From contig JAWGHR010000001.1 of the NCBI GenBank assembly GCA_032560695.1, forward strand, positions 1-64,000: DNA of 64,000 bases, given 5' to 3'. Shown here one piece after another: positions 24,040 to 32,431 of this stretch (the stretch's first letter is position 1; every line of letters starts with the position of its first letter). The DNA is from Peptoniphilus_A harei_B. Its GTDB lineage: Bacteria > Bacillota > Clostridia > Tissierellales > Peptoniphilaceae. The position numbers and the translations under genes are program-made. Under the pieces are notes generated by a model. The model ran no database searches and was not told the DNA's origin. It saw only the letters and a program-made list of their open reading frames with translations.

Positions 24040-27000
24040 GTGGGCAATTTTGATTTTTTATTAAATAACAAAAACTACAAGGACTTTGCAGAGGCTTGCG
24101 TTGATGCCGAGAGATCTCTTATTATTTCTACAGTCAATGCTGCTTCTGCCACAAGACGTGCCCTGGAGCTTGCTGTTAAGTGGGTCTACAAGGTTGACAC
24201 CGACCTTAGCTTGCCCTACAGGGATAACTTATCCTCTCTCACAAGACACAAGGACTTCGTAGATATTATTGACCCAGGACTTGATGAGCTAATCCTTTAT
24301 ATTATAAAACTAGGGAATCTTGCAACTCATACTAATAAGAAAATCGACAAGCAAAAGGCTGTGGCTTCTCTTAGGAACCTCTTTGCCTTTGTGGACTGGA
24401 TTGACTACTGCTATGGGGATGCCTATGTTGAAAGAACTTATAATGAAGGTCTTATCCCAAGCCTTGACAGTGTAAGGGAGAAAATTAATAAGTCAGAGAC
24501 AGAAGAACTTGCACGCAAGAGGGAAGAGGAAGTTGACAAGGCTCTTGTGGACCAACGTGAAGAAACTCCTGATGATCTTCAAGAGAAATTAGTAGATAAT
24601 AAAAATAAAAACCAAAAGGACGTCAACCTTACTTACAAGATTGATCCAAGGACAGAGGCCCTCACTCGCAAGGAATTTATTGATGTAGACCTTGAACTTG
24701 CTGGCTGGCAAATTAACAAAAATGTCCTTTTTGAAGTTGAGATAGATGGTATGCCAAATACTTCTGGCAAGGGTTATGTTGATTATGTCCTCTATGGCAA
24801 GGACGGTCTTCCTCTTGCTCTTGTTGAGGCAAAGAAGACTTCTGTGGACCCAAAGGTTGGTGCCCATCAAGCCCTTCTCTATGCAGAGTGCTTGGAGAAA
24901 AAATATGGAAGAAGGCCCTTTTACTTTAACACCAATGGTTTTGTAACTTGGTTTACTGATGACGAGAGCCAAAGGATCGTTTCTGGTTTTTATAGTCAAG
25001 ATGACTTGCAAAGACTTATGGATAGGAGACACTTGGCTAGGTCTCTTGCTACTTATTTTATCAATGATGATATTACAAACAGGTATTATCAAAGGGATGC
25101 AGTTGACGCTACTGTTGAGGCTATTAGGAATAAGAGGAGGTCAGCTCTTCTTGTTATGGCAACGGGAACTGGCAAGACTAGGACTGCTATCTCTATAGTG
25201 GATATCCTCACTAGAGCCAATGCTGTTACAAATATTTTATTCTTGGCTGATAGGACTGCTCTTGTCAACCAGGCCATGAGAAATTTTAATTCACTCTTGC
25301 CTGATTTAAGTCTTGCAAACTTAACTGAGGCTAAGAAGAATAGCAAGGACATAAAAACTAGTAGGATGATTTTTTCAACTTACCAAACTATGATTAATTC
25401 CATTGACAATGTTCTTGATGACAAGGGAGATAGGCTCTTTACTGTTGGCCATTTTGATTTAATTATTATTGACGAGGCCCACAGGTCAATTTATCAAAGG
25501 TACAAGGATGTCTTTGATTATTTTGATGCTAAGGTTATTGGTCTTACTGCAACGCCAAGAGATGATATTGATAGGAATACTTATGAGATTTTTCATTTGG
25601 AGGACAATGCACCTACTTATGCCTATGAGTATGAAGAGGCAGTTAGGGATGGTTATTTAGTTCCTTACAATCGAATTGAAGCTGTTTTAGAGTTTCCAAG
25701 CGAAGGAATTGATTATGGCAGTTTGTCTCCAGAAGAGAAGGAGAGGTTCAATCAAATTTTTGGACCTGAGTCAGAAGGATTAGACATTTCTGGATCTGCT
25801 ATTAACAAGTGGGTCTTTAGCCAATCAACTATTGACCTTGTTATCAACCACTTTATGGAAAGGGGAATTAGGGATTCCTCTGGCAACGAGATTGGTAAGA
25901 CTATTGTCTTTGCCAAGAACCAAATACATGCAGACTTAATTAAGGAGAGGTTTGACATCTTATATCCTGAGAAGGGACCAGAATATGCTGAGGTCATAAC
26001 TCACACTGTGACCTATGCACAAGACCTCATTGATAGGTTTTCAGTGAAGGATAAGCTACCACAAATTGCCATCTCTGTTAACATGCTTGACACTGGTATA
26101 GATGTGCCAGAAGTTGTAAACCTAGTTTTCTTTAAGGACATGTTCTCAAAGATTATGTTCATGCAAATGATTGGCAGGGGAACAAGACTATGCAAGGACT
26201 TATTTGGTCCTGGACTTGATAAGAAGGACTTTTTAATTTTTGATTATGGTGGAAACTTTGAAAGATTTACTAATGATGCTCCTCTAATAAATCCACCCCT
26301 AATGAAGTCACTTACTGAGAGAATCTTTACAACTAAGTCTAAGATTGTGAAGGAACTTCAAAATTTAAAATACCAAGAAGAAGCTTACAAGGAACTTAGA
26401 AGTGACTTCGTAGGTGAACTTCTTAATGAGATTAGGGTATTGAATACTAAGTCCTTTAGAGTTAGAAAACATATTGAGTCTGTTGTGAAATATAAAAAGA
26501 TAGAATCTTGGACTAGCTTAAATAATGAGGACATAAGTTTACTTGAAGACGAAGTGGCGCCTCTAATTATTCCATCTAAGGATCACGAGTTGACTCAGAG
26601 GTTTGATGTATATGTTTTAAGTCTAGGGCTAGCTATACTTGAAGGAGGAACTAACACTGGACTTATAAGAATAATAAGAGAATCTTGCCAGGAGCTTGCT
26701 AAGCATGGAAGCATACCTGCAGTGGATCAAGAAAAGAATCTTATTCTTGATGTAGCAGGTGAAGAATACTGGAAGGATATTAACCTTATTAAGCTTGAAG
26801 ACATGAGATTGCGAATCAGAGATTTACTTCCAATTATTGAGGGTGGTCCTAAGTCTAAATATTTTGTGGACTTTGAGGACACAATTCTTTCTATTGAGGA
26901 ACATGGAACGGAATTTTTTGCCAATGACTTGTCATCATACAAGGAAAAGGTAGAAAATTATATTAAGCTATCAGTTAAAGACGATAAGGTTTTACAAAAA

Positions 27001-27396
27001 ATATATAGGAATGAAAAATTAAGTCACGATGATATTGCTAGTATTGAAAAAATTCTTTGGCAGGACTTAGGTACTAGGGAAGATTATGAAAAAGAATTTG
27101 GGGACATGAAGATCTTAAAACTCATTAGGAAGATAAATGGACTTGATGAGGAAGCTGTCCGTCAAGCTTTTGCAGACTTTCACAAGTCAACAAATTTGAA
27201 TTATATTCAATCAAGGTTCCTTTCAACTGTTATGGACTATATTATGAAGAATGGTTACTTGGACCTTAGAGATTTTCAAAATGAACCCTTCAAGAGTCTG
27301 GGATCAATAAGTAAGATTTTCGATGAAAATAGAAATGATTTAAATTCTATTCTAAATATAATAAAAGAAATTAATTATTACGCAGATGTTGCGTAA
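24040..27396 (+). CDS. hsdR: Type I restriction endonuclease subunit R
   Basis: A 1118-residue motor-nuclease. An N-terminal DUF4145-like helical domain (residues 1-130) precedes the nuclease: YVDYVLYGKDG and ALVEAKKT give the D...ExK active site near 245-265. The SF2 helicase has VMATGTGKT (Walker A), IIIDEAHRS (DEAH), GLTATP (motif III) and QMIGRGTRL (motif VI). GTG 24040 lies five bases after GGGAGG (24029-24034); an in-frame ATG at 24022 overlaps the hsdS stop and is the alternative start. It translocates and cuts unmodified DNA. All key residues appear intact. Confidence 0.93.
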   Translation: MGNFDFLLNNKNYKDFAEACVDAERSLIISTVNAASATRRALELAVKWVYKVDTDLSLPYRDNLSSLTRHKDFVDIIDPGLDELILYIIKLGNLATHTNKKIDKQKAVASLRNLFAFVDWIDYCYGDAYVERTYNEGLIPSLDSVREKINKSETEELARKREEEVDKALVDQREETPDDLQEKLVDNKNKNQKDVNLTYKIDPRTEALTRKEFIDVDLELAGWQINKNVLFEVEIDGMPNTSGKGYVDYVLYGKDGLPLALVEAKKTSVDPKVGAHQALLYAECLEKKYGRRPFYFNTNGFVTWFTDDESQRIVSGFYSQDDLQRLMDRRHLARSLATYFINDDITNRYYQRDAVDATVEAIRNKRRSALLVMATGTGKTRTAISIVDILTRANAVTNILFLADRTALVNQAMRNFNSLLPDLSLANLTEAKKNSKDIKTSRMIFSTYQTMINSIDNVLDDKGDRLFTVGHFDLIIIDEAHRSIYQRYKDVFDYFDAKVIGLTATPRDDIDRNTYEIFHLEDNAPTYAYEYEEAVRDGYLVPYNRIEAVLEFPSEGIDYGSLSPEEKERFNQIFGPESEGLDISGSAINKWVFSQSTIDLVINHFMERGIRDSSGNEIGKTIVFAKNQIHADLIKERFDILYPEKGPEYAEVITHTVTYAQDLIDRFSVKDKLPQIAISVNMLDTGIDVPEVVNLVFFKDMFSKIMFMQMIGRGTRLCKDLFGPGLDKKDFLIFDYGGNFERFTNDAPLINPPLMKSLTERIFTTKSKIVKELQNLKYQEEAYKELRSDFVGELLNEIRVLNTKSFRVRKHIESVVKYKKIESWTSLNNEDISLLEDEVAPLIIPSKDHELTQRFDVYVLSLGLAILEGGTNTGLIRIIRESCQELAKHGSIPAVDQEKNLILDVAGEEYWKDINLIKLEDMRLRIRDLLPIIEGGPKSKYFVDFEDTILSIEEHGTEFFANDLSSYKEKVENYIKLSVKDDKVLQKIYRNEKLSHDDIASIEKILWQDLGTREDYEKEFGDMKILKLIRKINGLDEEAVRQAFADFHKSTNLNYIQSRFLSTVMDYIMKNGYLDLRDFQNEPFKSLGSISKIFDENRNDLNSILNIIKEINYYADVA

Positions 27397-27404
27397 GAGA
27401 TTTA

Positions 27405-27434
27405 AGAGAAGGCTCAGGCTTTCTCTTTTTATTT
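27405..27434 (+). terminator. Terminator of the hsdMSR operon
   Basis: AGAGAA (27405-27410) pairs with TTCTCT (27421-27426) through a GC-rich upper stem, followed by TTTTATTTT. Confidence 0.75.
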
Positions 27435-27480
27435 TATGAAAAAACTTCCCCATAAGAGATTAGTCCTATGGGGAAGTTTT
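27435..27480 (-). terminator. Terminator of metY
   Basis: A 14-base perfect stem, AAAACTTCCCCATA (27441-27454) with TATGGGGAAGTTTT (27467-27480). On the minus strand it is followed by a run of T residues, so it ends metY transcription. Confidence 0.85.
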
Positions 27481-27524
27481 GTTGTGAGAATTTTAAAAGA
27501 GTTTTCTATTGTTATAATTATTTA

Positions 27525-28805
27525 TTATAAGTTTGCTAGGGCTTGTTCCACGTCTTTAATGATGTCCTCAGCATCTTCTATACCCACTGACATTCTTATT
27601 AGGTCAGGGCTAATGCCAGCGTGAGCAAGTTCCTCGTCATTCATTTGTCTATGTGTTGTTGATGCAGGGTGAAGGACGCAAGTTCTTGAATCAGCAACGT
27701 GAGTTACAACTGCTGCGAGTTTTAAGTTGTCCATGAATTTTGTTGCAGCTTCTCTTCCTCCCTTGATGCCAAAGGCAATTACTCCACAAGATCCATTTGG
27801 CAAGTATTTTTGTGCTAGTTCATATTGTGAGTCGCCTTCAAGACCAGAGAAGGAAACCCATGAAATTTTGTCTTGTTCTTTCAAATACTTTGCAAGAGCA
27901 AGGGCATTTTCATAGTGCCTTGGCATTCTTAGGTGTAGAGTTTCAAGGCCAATACTCAAGTAAAAAGAGTTTTGTGGGGAAGGAATACTTCCTAAGTCTC
28001 TCATTAAGGTTGTAGTCATCTTAGTTATATATGCTCCCTTGCCAAAGCTTTCTGTAAAGACAACTCCGTGATAGGTTTCATCCGGCTCTGTTAGTCCAGG
28101 GTATTTATCCTTGTGTTTTGACCAGTCGAAGTTACCTGAGTCGACAACCACACCTCCAACAGAGTTGGCAAATCCATTCATGTACTTTGTTGTAGAGTGA
28201 GTAACAATATCAGCACCCCATTCAATTGGTCTTAAGAAAATTGGTGTAGGGAAGGTGTTATCTACAATAAGTGGCACTCCATGGTCGTGAGCAGCTTTTG
28301 CAAAGGTTTCAATATCTAAAACACTTAGTGATGGGTTGGAAAGAGTTTCTCCAAAGACAGCCTTTGTATTTTCTTTAAAGGCCTTATTTAATTCTTCAAG
28401 GCTAACATCTGGTTCAACAAAAGTTGCTTCAATGCCAAGATTTTTCATTGTGTTGGCAATTAGGTTATAAGTCCCACCATAGATTGCTGATGATGCTACT
28501 ATGTGGTCGCCTGCACTTACAATGTTAAGTAGGGCATAGAAGTTTGCTGCTTGTCCCGATGATGTTAATATTCCAGCAACGCCACCTTCAAGAGCTGTGA
28601 TTTTATTTGCCACTGCATCGTTTGTTGGGTTGGCAAGCCTTGTATAAAAATAGCCTGCTTCCTTTAGGTCAAAGAGATTTGCCATTTGCTGAGATGAATC
28701 GTATTTAAAAGTTGTTGATTGTACAATTGGCACAACTCTTGGTTCACCATTTTTTGGTTTATATCCTGCTTGCACACATAAGGTTCCTAAATTTTTCTTT
28801 GTCAT
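27525..28805 (-). CDS. metY: O-acetylhomoserine sulfhydrylase (aminocarboxypropyltransferase)
   Basis: A 426-residue PLP enzyme of the Cys/Met metabolism family. It makes homocysteine from O-acetylhomoserine and sulfide in methionine biosynthesis. Features: FYTRLANPTNDAVANKI (cofactor phosphate contact), SSGQAANFYAL, and the PLP lysine in HSTTKYMNGF. The long GGVVVDSGNFDW insertion and length of about 430 favour MetY over MetB/MetC. AGGAGG precedes the ATG on the minus strand. A T-box with a methionine specifier lies upstream, so the gene should be switched on when uncharged tRNA-Met accumulates. Confidence 0.93.
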   Translation of the reverse strand: MTKKNLGTLCVQAGYKPKNGEPRVVPIVQSTTFKYDSSQQMANLFDLKEAGYFYTRLANPTNDAVANKITALEGGVAGILTSSGQAANFYALLNIVSAGDHIVASSAIYGGTYNLIANTMKNLGIEATFVEPDVSLEELNKAFKENTKAVFGETLSNPSLSVLDIETFAKAAHDHGVPLIVDNTFPTPIFLRPIEWGADIVTHSTTKYMNGFANSVGGVVVDSGNFDWSKHKDKYPGLTEPDETYHGVVFTESFGKGAYITKMTTTLMRDLGSIPSPQNSFYLSIGLETLHLRMPRHYENALALAKYLKEQDKISWVSFSGLEGDSQYELAQKYLPNGSCGVIAFGIKGGREAATKFMDNLKLAAVVTHVADSRTCVLHPASTTHRQMNDEELAHAGISPDLIRMSVGIEDAEDIIKDVEQALANL

Positions 28806-28874
28806 TTTATCCTCCTAGATTTTATAAACTTGTCGGCAGCTCAAAAGGAAATAATATATAGTTAAAGCTTTTAT

Positions 28875-29135
28875 AAAATAAAAAAAGCTCCCGTCCCATA
28901 AAGGACGAAAGCTTGAGCTTCGTGTTACCACCTTTTTTTATTATTTTATCGCTAAAATAACCTCATAGAGTACCAACATACTCCGAACGCTATAACAGGC
29001 GTACCTGTCGCAGCCTAAACTCTTGTCTCGGTGCGATAACTCCAAGGCCATGTTCCAAAGTATCCATTTTGATTTCTTTCACCAAACGAAATCTCTCTGT
29101 AAAAACTTTTACAATGTACTCTCCTCTTCAAAGTC
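28875..29135 (-). promoter_or_regulatory. T-box riboswitch, methionine specifier, upstream of metY
   Basis: On the minus strand the leader holds the T-box sequence AAGGTGGTAACACG (complement of 28920-28934), which binds the tRNA acceptor end. Next comes the terminator, a GC-rich stem over 28887-28917 then a T-run. Stem I shows an AGTA S-turn (about 29115-29120) and a GGTGAAAG loop. The specifier loop reads GGAACATGGCC, giving AUG at 29051-29049 as the codon that pairs with tRNA-Met. This fits the metY target. Exact 5' end is estimated. Confidence 0.9.
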
Positions 29136-29212
29136 TATGATTGAGATTATAAATACATAAAATATTTTTGTCAAGGATATTTTAAAAAATTTAATTTTAA
29201 AAATATTTTCTA

Positions 29213-29926
29213 TTATTCATACTTCAATAGATTATTTGATTTTTTTGTAAAAATTAAGATTTCAATTAATGAAAACAAAAACATTTTTATTCCATCAGAT
29301 CTATTTATTAAGTCAAAGTGATTTGTTGCTATAGCGAGCTTGCTTGAAGCTATAATATTTTGAAATAGTGGAAATATATTTTGTGCTACAAGGGCGAAGC
29401 CAAAAATTGAAATTAAGACTGAAATAAGAACTATTAAGCCTAAAGATTTAATTTTTAAACTTAGATAATTCATTATAGCTATTATTGGAAGGGAGGATAG
29501 GATACTTATTACGATATAATAAGAGTATAGACCCAGTCCTTCAATCTTAAAGCCACATATAAATTTACCACTTAATACAAATAATAATAAAAAATAAATT
29601 TGAGTGAAGGCTATTATTATAAAGGCAATAAAAGATTTTGCTATGATGAAATTTATATTTTTTATTGGACTTGTTCTTATTAATTTTAAGCCTGCCTTGT
29701 GTTCAACTGACCAAAGACTTGAAACTATTATCGATATTAGAGGGATTATAAAAAACATAAAGTAGAATAAGGATGTTTGCGTCCAAAGACTTTCCCATTT
29801 GTTTTTTAAGACTTCTTGATTTAGTAAATAGTTTATAGTCCCAAAAGTATTTGCGAGTAAGGGAATTATTAATACTGTAGTTAAGAGCGAAAATAGTTTT
29901 AATTTTTTAAATTCTATTTTTAACAT
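29213..29926 (-). CDS. LanG/LanE-like ABC-2 permease subunit
   Basis: A 237-residue protein with six hydrophobic segments and the ABC-2/MutE-type layout: N-terminal IEFKKLKLFSLLTTVLIIP, WSVEHKAGLKLIRTSP (coupling region), then NINFIIAKSFIAF. Short permeases of about 240 residues in pairs with an ATPase are typical of lantibiotic self-protection exporters (LanFEG). It is the last gene of a three-gene minus-strand operon, nine bases after the other permease. It would expel antimicrobial peptide from the membrane. Confidence 0.8.
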   Translation of the reverse strand: MLKIEFKKLKLFSLLTTVLIIPLLANTFGTINYLLNQEVLKNKWESLWTQTSLFYFMFFIIPLISIIVSSLWSVEHKAGLKLIRTSPIKNINFIIAKSFIAFIIIAFTQIYFLLLFVLSGKFICGFKIEGLGLYSYYIVISILSSLPIIAIMNYLSLKIKSLGLIVLISVLISIFGFALVAQNIFPLFQNIIASSKLAIATNHFDLINRSDGIKMFLFSLIEILIFTKKSNNLLKYE

Positions 29927-29935
29927 GAATGCCTC

Positions 29936-30691
29936 CTATATGTCCTTAGAGAGTGTAAATTTATTAAGTCTTGTGATGTAAATTAGACTGAGGATGATAT
30001 AAATTAAGCTTACAAGCAATGTGATATAATTTATATTATTTATAGTCTGTGTATATACTTGTCCATCTTTTACATAATTTATATTTAAGATAGTAGCAAA
30101 GAGTCCAAAGGGATTTATTTGTGATAAAAATTTTGATGTTAGCATGGTAATTATTCCAGACATTGCTCCAACAATTGAAAAGAAAAGGGAGAAGTAAATC
30201 TTTTTACTTTTAATCTCAATTATTGTGAAGATCAATAGCATTGAAATGTTAATTGATAGAGTTGTTAAAAAGTAAATTATTATTCTTTTTATTATCTCCA
30301 CATCTAAGTCAAAGTTTATATTTTTACTTGCTAAAAATACTATTATCAACCATTCAATAATTTGGAGTAAGAAAATTTTTATGGACAAGTTTTTAATTTT
30401 ATCCAATAAAATTTTCTGAACTTTTAAGCCAAGACTTATTTGCATTTGCCACATATTATTTTTTTCTTCAATCTCTATTACTTTTTTAACAAGTGATGAT
30501 AGGGCTATGGGATTAAAAAATAAAGAGATTGCTAAATAAGAATCTAATATCCTTGCAAGGGGATATTTATTAACTTGAAAGTCTTTTGTCTTGAAGGCTA
30601 TAAGGATAGAAAATAAATGTATGGCAAATAAAATTAAAAGAGTGAAATTTAATTTTAGTCCCTTATTCTTTTTTATTTCTAGATTTTTCAT
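29936..30691 (-). CDS. LanE-like ABC-2 permease subunit
   Basis: A 251-residue membrane protein with about six hydrophobic segments. Its N-terminal half has EIEEKNNMWQMQISLGLKVQKILLDK, equivalent in position to the VEHKAGLKLIRTSP region of its partner permease (the first 20 residues of that run carry the motif). I chose the ATG at 30691 because it follows the ATPase stop with AAGGTGA just upstream; the longer open frame to 30781 overlaps the ATPase and lacks a ribosome site. With the 29213 gene and the ATPase it forms a LanFEG-type transporter. Confidence 0.8.
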   Translation of the reverse strand: MKNLEIKKNKGLKLNFTLLILFAIHLFSILIAFKTKDFQVNKYPLARILDSYLAISLFFNPIALSSLVKKVIEIEEKNNMWQMQISLGLKVQKILLDKIKNLSIKIFLLQIIEWLIIVFLASKNINFDLDVEIIKRIIIYFLTTLSINISMLLIFTIIEIKSKKIYFSLFFSIVGAMSGIITMLTSKFLSQINPFGLFATILNINYVKDGQVYTQTINNINYITLLVSLIYIILSLIYITRLNKFTLSKDI

Positions 30692-30695
30692 GAGA

Positions 30696-31592
30696 TCACC
30701 TTGCACTTGTTTCTTTAATAAATAATTTTTCAAGACTGTCTTTCCTTTTTTCAACTCTATAAATATCAATGTCATTGACAAGACTTTTTATTATTCTTGC
30801 AACTTCTTCTTTACTCTTGTTTCCAAGAACTAAATAGTCCTCAATAATATTTGACTCAGGAAGGTCTAGTAGCTTTGAAGCCTTAAGATTATCTGAAGTT
30901 TTTAAAACAATTACTGGTGGATGAAGGTCCCTATAGTCTTTTAATGAACCAGTGTAAGATAAGGCTCCATTTTTTAGAATGCCAATGTGAGTCGATATTT
31001 TTTCAATTTCATCCAAGATATGTGAAGAAATTAAAATGCTAGTATTAGAATTTTTTACGATACTTTTGAACAAGTCTCTCATCTCTTCAATACCATAGGG
31101 GTCAAGTCCATTAATAGGCTCATCTAAGATTAAAAATTTTGGATTTCCAATAAGGGCTATGGCGATGCCAAGTCTTTGTTTCATACCCAGTGAAAACTCT
31201 CTGACTTTCTTGTCTTTACTTTTTATTAGTCCAACATCTCTTAGCGTTTTATCAATCTTGTCTTTTTTTATATTTTTCATGTCACAGATAAGGTCTAAGT
31301 TATCATAGGCAGTGAGATGGTCATAGAAGGATGGGGCTTCGATTAAGGAACCCAAATTCTTATTTGTTTCCTTTTGATTTTTTTCATTTACTTCTTTTCC
31401 ATACAAAGTTATTTTGCCAGAATCTTTTTTAACTAAACCAAGAATAGACTTCATAAGGGTTGACTTGCCAGCACCATTAGGACCAATAAGTCCAAATATA
31501 CTTCCCTCTTGGATCTCTAAGTTAACATTCTTTAATACTGTGTTTTTATCATAGGATTTTGTAAGATTCTCAATTTTTAATATATTTGTCAT
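30696..31592 (-). CDS. LanF-like ABC transporter ATP-binding protein
   Basis: A 298-residue ATPase. Walker A is GPNGAGKST, the signature is FSLGMKQRLGIA, Walker B is FLILDEPINGLDP, and LISSHILDEIEKI holds the H-loop. The Q-loop position reads SLIEAPSFYDHLT, with glutamate in place of glutamine, the E-loop described for LanF ATPases of lantibiotic immunity transporters. I chose the ATG at 31592 (MTNILKIENL) because AAAGGAG lies six bases upstream; the in-frame ATG at 31616 includes that site. First gene of the operon, divergent from a two-component system. Confidence 0.9.
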   Translation of the reverse strand: MTNILKIENLTKSYDKNTVLKNVNLEIQEGSIFGLIGPNGAGKSTLMKSILGLVKKDSGKITLYGKEVNEKNQKETNKNLGSLIEAPSFYDHLTAYDNLDLICDMKNIKKDKIDKTLRDVGLIKSKDKKVREFSLGMKQRLGIAIALIGNPKFLILDEPINGLDPYGIEEMRDLFKSIVKNSNTSILISSHILDEIEKISTHIGILKNGALSYTGSLKDYRDLHPPVIVLKTSDNLKASKLLDLPESNIIEDYLVLGNKSKEEVARIIKSLVNDIDIYRVEKRKDSLEKLFIKETSAR

Positions 31593-31669
31593 GATATTCT
31601 CCTTTCTCAAGTTCAAAATAATTATAAAAAATGGAAATAACTTGGAGATTTTATGTAGATTACTTTTAC

Positions 31670-31702
31670 ATCACATTTTAAAAATTCAAATTCTTATGTG
31701 AT
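31670..31702. promoter_or_regulatory. Inverted repeat in the divergent ABC/two-component region
   Basis: ATCACAT (31670-31676) and ATGTGAT (31696-31702) form an inverted repeat with a 19-base AT-rich spacer, just upstream of the response regulator. Nearby, ATGTA (31653-31657) and TACAT form a second small palindrome. This is a plausible binding site for the response regulator controlling both operons. Confidence 0.4.
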
Positions 31703-31726
31703 AAAATTGTTTTAAAGGAGAAAGAA

Positions 31727-32431
31727 ATGAATATTTTTAGAGATGCAAGTATTTTATTAGTTGATGATGAGTCCTATTTGATAGATAGTATGTACAAGTT
31801 TTTAAAGAACAAGGGATACCAAAAGATTTTGACAGCAAAAAATATTGCAGAAGCAAGATTCAAACTTAACAACAATAAAGTGGATTTAATGATATTGGAT
31901 ATAATGCTAACAGATGGGAGTGGCTTTGACTTATTAAAAGACCTTAGAAAGAAGTCAAGCCTACCTGTAATTATCCTGTCAGCCCTAAGTGGTATTGATG
32001 ACAAAAAAGAAGGCTTTGATTTAGAAGTTGACGACTATATTGTTAAGCCTTTTTTACCTGAAGACCTCTTGTGGAGAATAGAGGCAGTCCTTAGGAGAAC
32101 CTATCAAAATAAAAATGAAAAAATAATCTTATCAGGAGGAATTGTTTTTGATAGAGAGAGGGCAATGTTAATAAAGGATGACGAGGAAATACAATTGACG
32201 GCAAAGCAATTTAAAATTTTAGATTATCTTGCCACTAATATAAATAAAATTGTTTCAATAGATCAAATATTAGACAAGTGTTGGGAAGATAGTTTTGGTT
32301 ACGAAAACACTTTAATAACCCACATATATAGGCTAAGAGACAAGCTAGAAGAGGATCCGGCAAATCCTAAAACTCTTATTACAGTTAAGGGATTGGGCTA
32401 TAAGTTACTTGGAGATAATAAAGAATGCTAA
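31727..32431 (+). CDS. OmpR/PhoB-family response regulator
   Basis: A 234-residue regulator. The receiver domain has the acidic pair D13/D14, phospho-acceptor D58 (in LMILDIMLTDGSG), a serine at the switch position (VIILSALSG) and lysine in DDYIVKPF. The C-terminal winged helix contains LTAKQFKILDYL and ITHIYRLRDKLEEDP, ending VKGLGYKL. It overlaps the kinase gene by seven bases. Its position divergent from the LanFEG-like operon suggests it controls that transporter in response to antimicrobial peptide. Confidence 0.92.
   Translation: MNIFRDASILLVDDESYLIDSMYKFLKNKGYQKILTAKNIAEARFKLNNNKVDLMILDIMLTDGSGFDLLKDLRKKSSLPVIILSALSGIDDKKEGFDLEVDDYIVKPFLPEDLLWRIEAVLRRTYQNKNEKIILSGGIVFDRERAMLIKDDEEIQLTAKQFKILDYLATNINKIVSIDQILDKCWEDSFGYENTLITHIYRLRDKLEEDPANPKTLITVKGLGYKLLGDNKEC

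Noticed and set aside
27436..27624. Small plus-strand open frame opposite metY
   Set aside because: It begins inside the metY terminator stem and runs antisense to metY.
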